NCBI RefSeq assembly: GCF_900172225.1
Contig: NZ_FWFO01000006.1
Location: 43,161 to 107,160 of the forward strand
Origin: Falsiruegeria litorea R37
GTDB taxonomy: Bacteria; Pseudomonadota; Alphaproteobacteria; Rhodobacterales; Rhodobacteraceae
Direction of reading: 5' to 3'
DNA: 64,000 nt
Part shown: one piece after another, positions 63,725 to 64,000 of the stretch
How the letters are laid out: each line of letters starts with the position of its first letter
How positions within the stretch are numbered: position 1 is the stretch's first letter
The notes under the pieces: generated by a model
Database searches by the model: none
Told to the model about the DNA's origin: nothing
What the model saw: the letters and a program-made list of their open reading frames with translations, nothing else
Made by a program: the position numbers and the translations under genes

Positions 63725-64000
63725 ATGGCTCACACGCGCATACGCAAGTTCAACACGTCCGAGACGTACCCTGAGCAGAACCTGGACAACGACCTGTGTC
63801 AGGCCGTTGTCACCCAAGGCGGCAAGACCGTTTATCTGCGGGGACAGTGCCCGCAAAACCTGGATGATGCGGTCAACATCGACAGCCACGACCCGGCCGA
63901 GCAGACCCACAAGGTGATGCAGAACATTCGCCAGCTGATCGAAGAAGCCGACGGCGACATGAGCCATCTGGTCAAGGTCGTGGTCTACATCACCGACGTG
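63725..64000 (+). CDS. RidA/YjgF-family protein (3' end outside window)
   Basis: 92 residues visible, cut by the window end. RidA-like segments TVYLRGQCPQNLDD and MQNIRQLIEEADGDMSHLVKVVVYITDV-type ending (seen as QLIEEADGDMSHLVK) are clear. RidA proteins hydrolyse reactive enamines and imines, which fits beside amine dehydrogenase and monooxygenase genes. Confidence 0.85.
   Translation, partial: MAHTRIRKFNTSETYPEQNLDNDLCQAVVTQGGKTVYLRGQCPQNLDDAVNIDSHDPAEQTHKVMQNIRQLIEEADGDMSHLVKVVVYITDV

Overview
The window looks like part of an extrachromosomal replicon (plasmid or chromid) of a marine alphaproteobacterium of the Rhodobacterales/Roseobacter type. The basis is codon and protein style (PobA, Tex, GlpD, DmdB/CaiC-like ligase, YjiH, NitT-type ABC genes) and a complete replication and partition module at 11-17.7 kb: a Rep_3-family initiator, an iteron origin with a DnaA box, and divergent parAB. 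No insertion sequences, tRNAs, rRNAs or CRISPR arrays were seen. Integration of such a replicon into a chromosome cannot be excluded from one window.

Layout. 1-5.6 kb: a PobR-like AraC regulator (cut by the window edge), pobA (4-hydroxybenzoate 3-hydroxylase) and, convergent to it, a 1071-residue self-contained reductive dehalogenase fused to an FMN/NAD/2Fe-2S reductase. Together they suggest aerobic use of halogenated 4-hydroxybenzoates through 4-hydroxybenzoate to protocatechuate. 5.8-10.6 kb: glpR-like and glpD, then tex. 11-17.7 kb: a degenerate subtilisin-like protein, the replication initiator, the origin, parA and parB, with five copies of a 15-bp palindrome (GTTTCGnnnCGAAAC) that are probably the partition sites. 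18.2-21.5 kb: fatty-acid hydroxylase, MBOAT acyltransferase and a frameshifted SGNH protein. 22-29 kb: a six-gene operon (spermidine/putrescine-type ABC importer, enoyl-CoA hydratase, CoA ligase) with a divergent TetR regulator and a clear shared operator. 29.4-31.7 kb: racemase plus DUF1611 protein. 31.7-36.8 kb: small poorly known genes (including a Cys-rich tandem-repeat exported protein), a Crp/Fnr regulator and a cold-shock protein.

37-50.2 kb: a likely catabolic island. It holds an EamA exporter, a ureohydrolase, an SDR, a PuuE-like deacetylase, a LysR regulator, a NitT/TauT-type importer, a three-subunit molybdenum hydroxylase and a YjiH carrier. The combination fits uptake and hydroxylation of an N-heterocycle, hydrolytic opening and urea release, but the substrate is unknown. 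50.4-59.2 kb: an aminotransferase, a truncated FAD-linked oxidase, and a polyol-type operon (GlpD-like dehydrogenase, DhnA aldolase, FGGY kinase, MDR reductase, GMC oxidoreductase). The oxidase and GlpD-like genes meet head to head at about 52,474 and both lack their native 5' ends there, a rearrangement scar. 59.2-64 kb: an amine-dehydrogenase-like flavoprotein, a divergent LuxR-type regulator, a flavin monooxygenase and a RidA protein cut by the window end.

Functional assignments are by motif and family recognition only; no database search was run.
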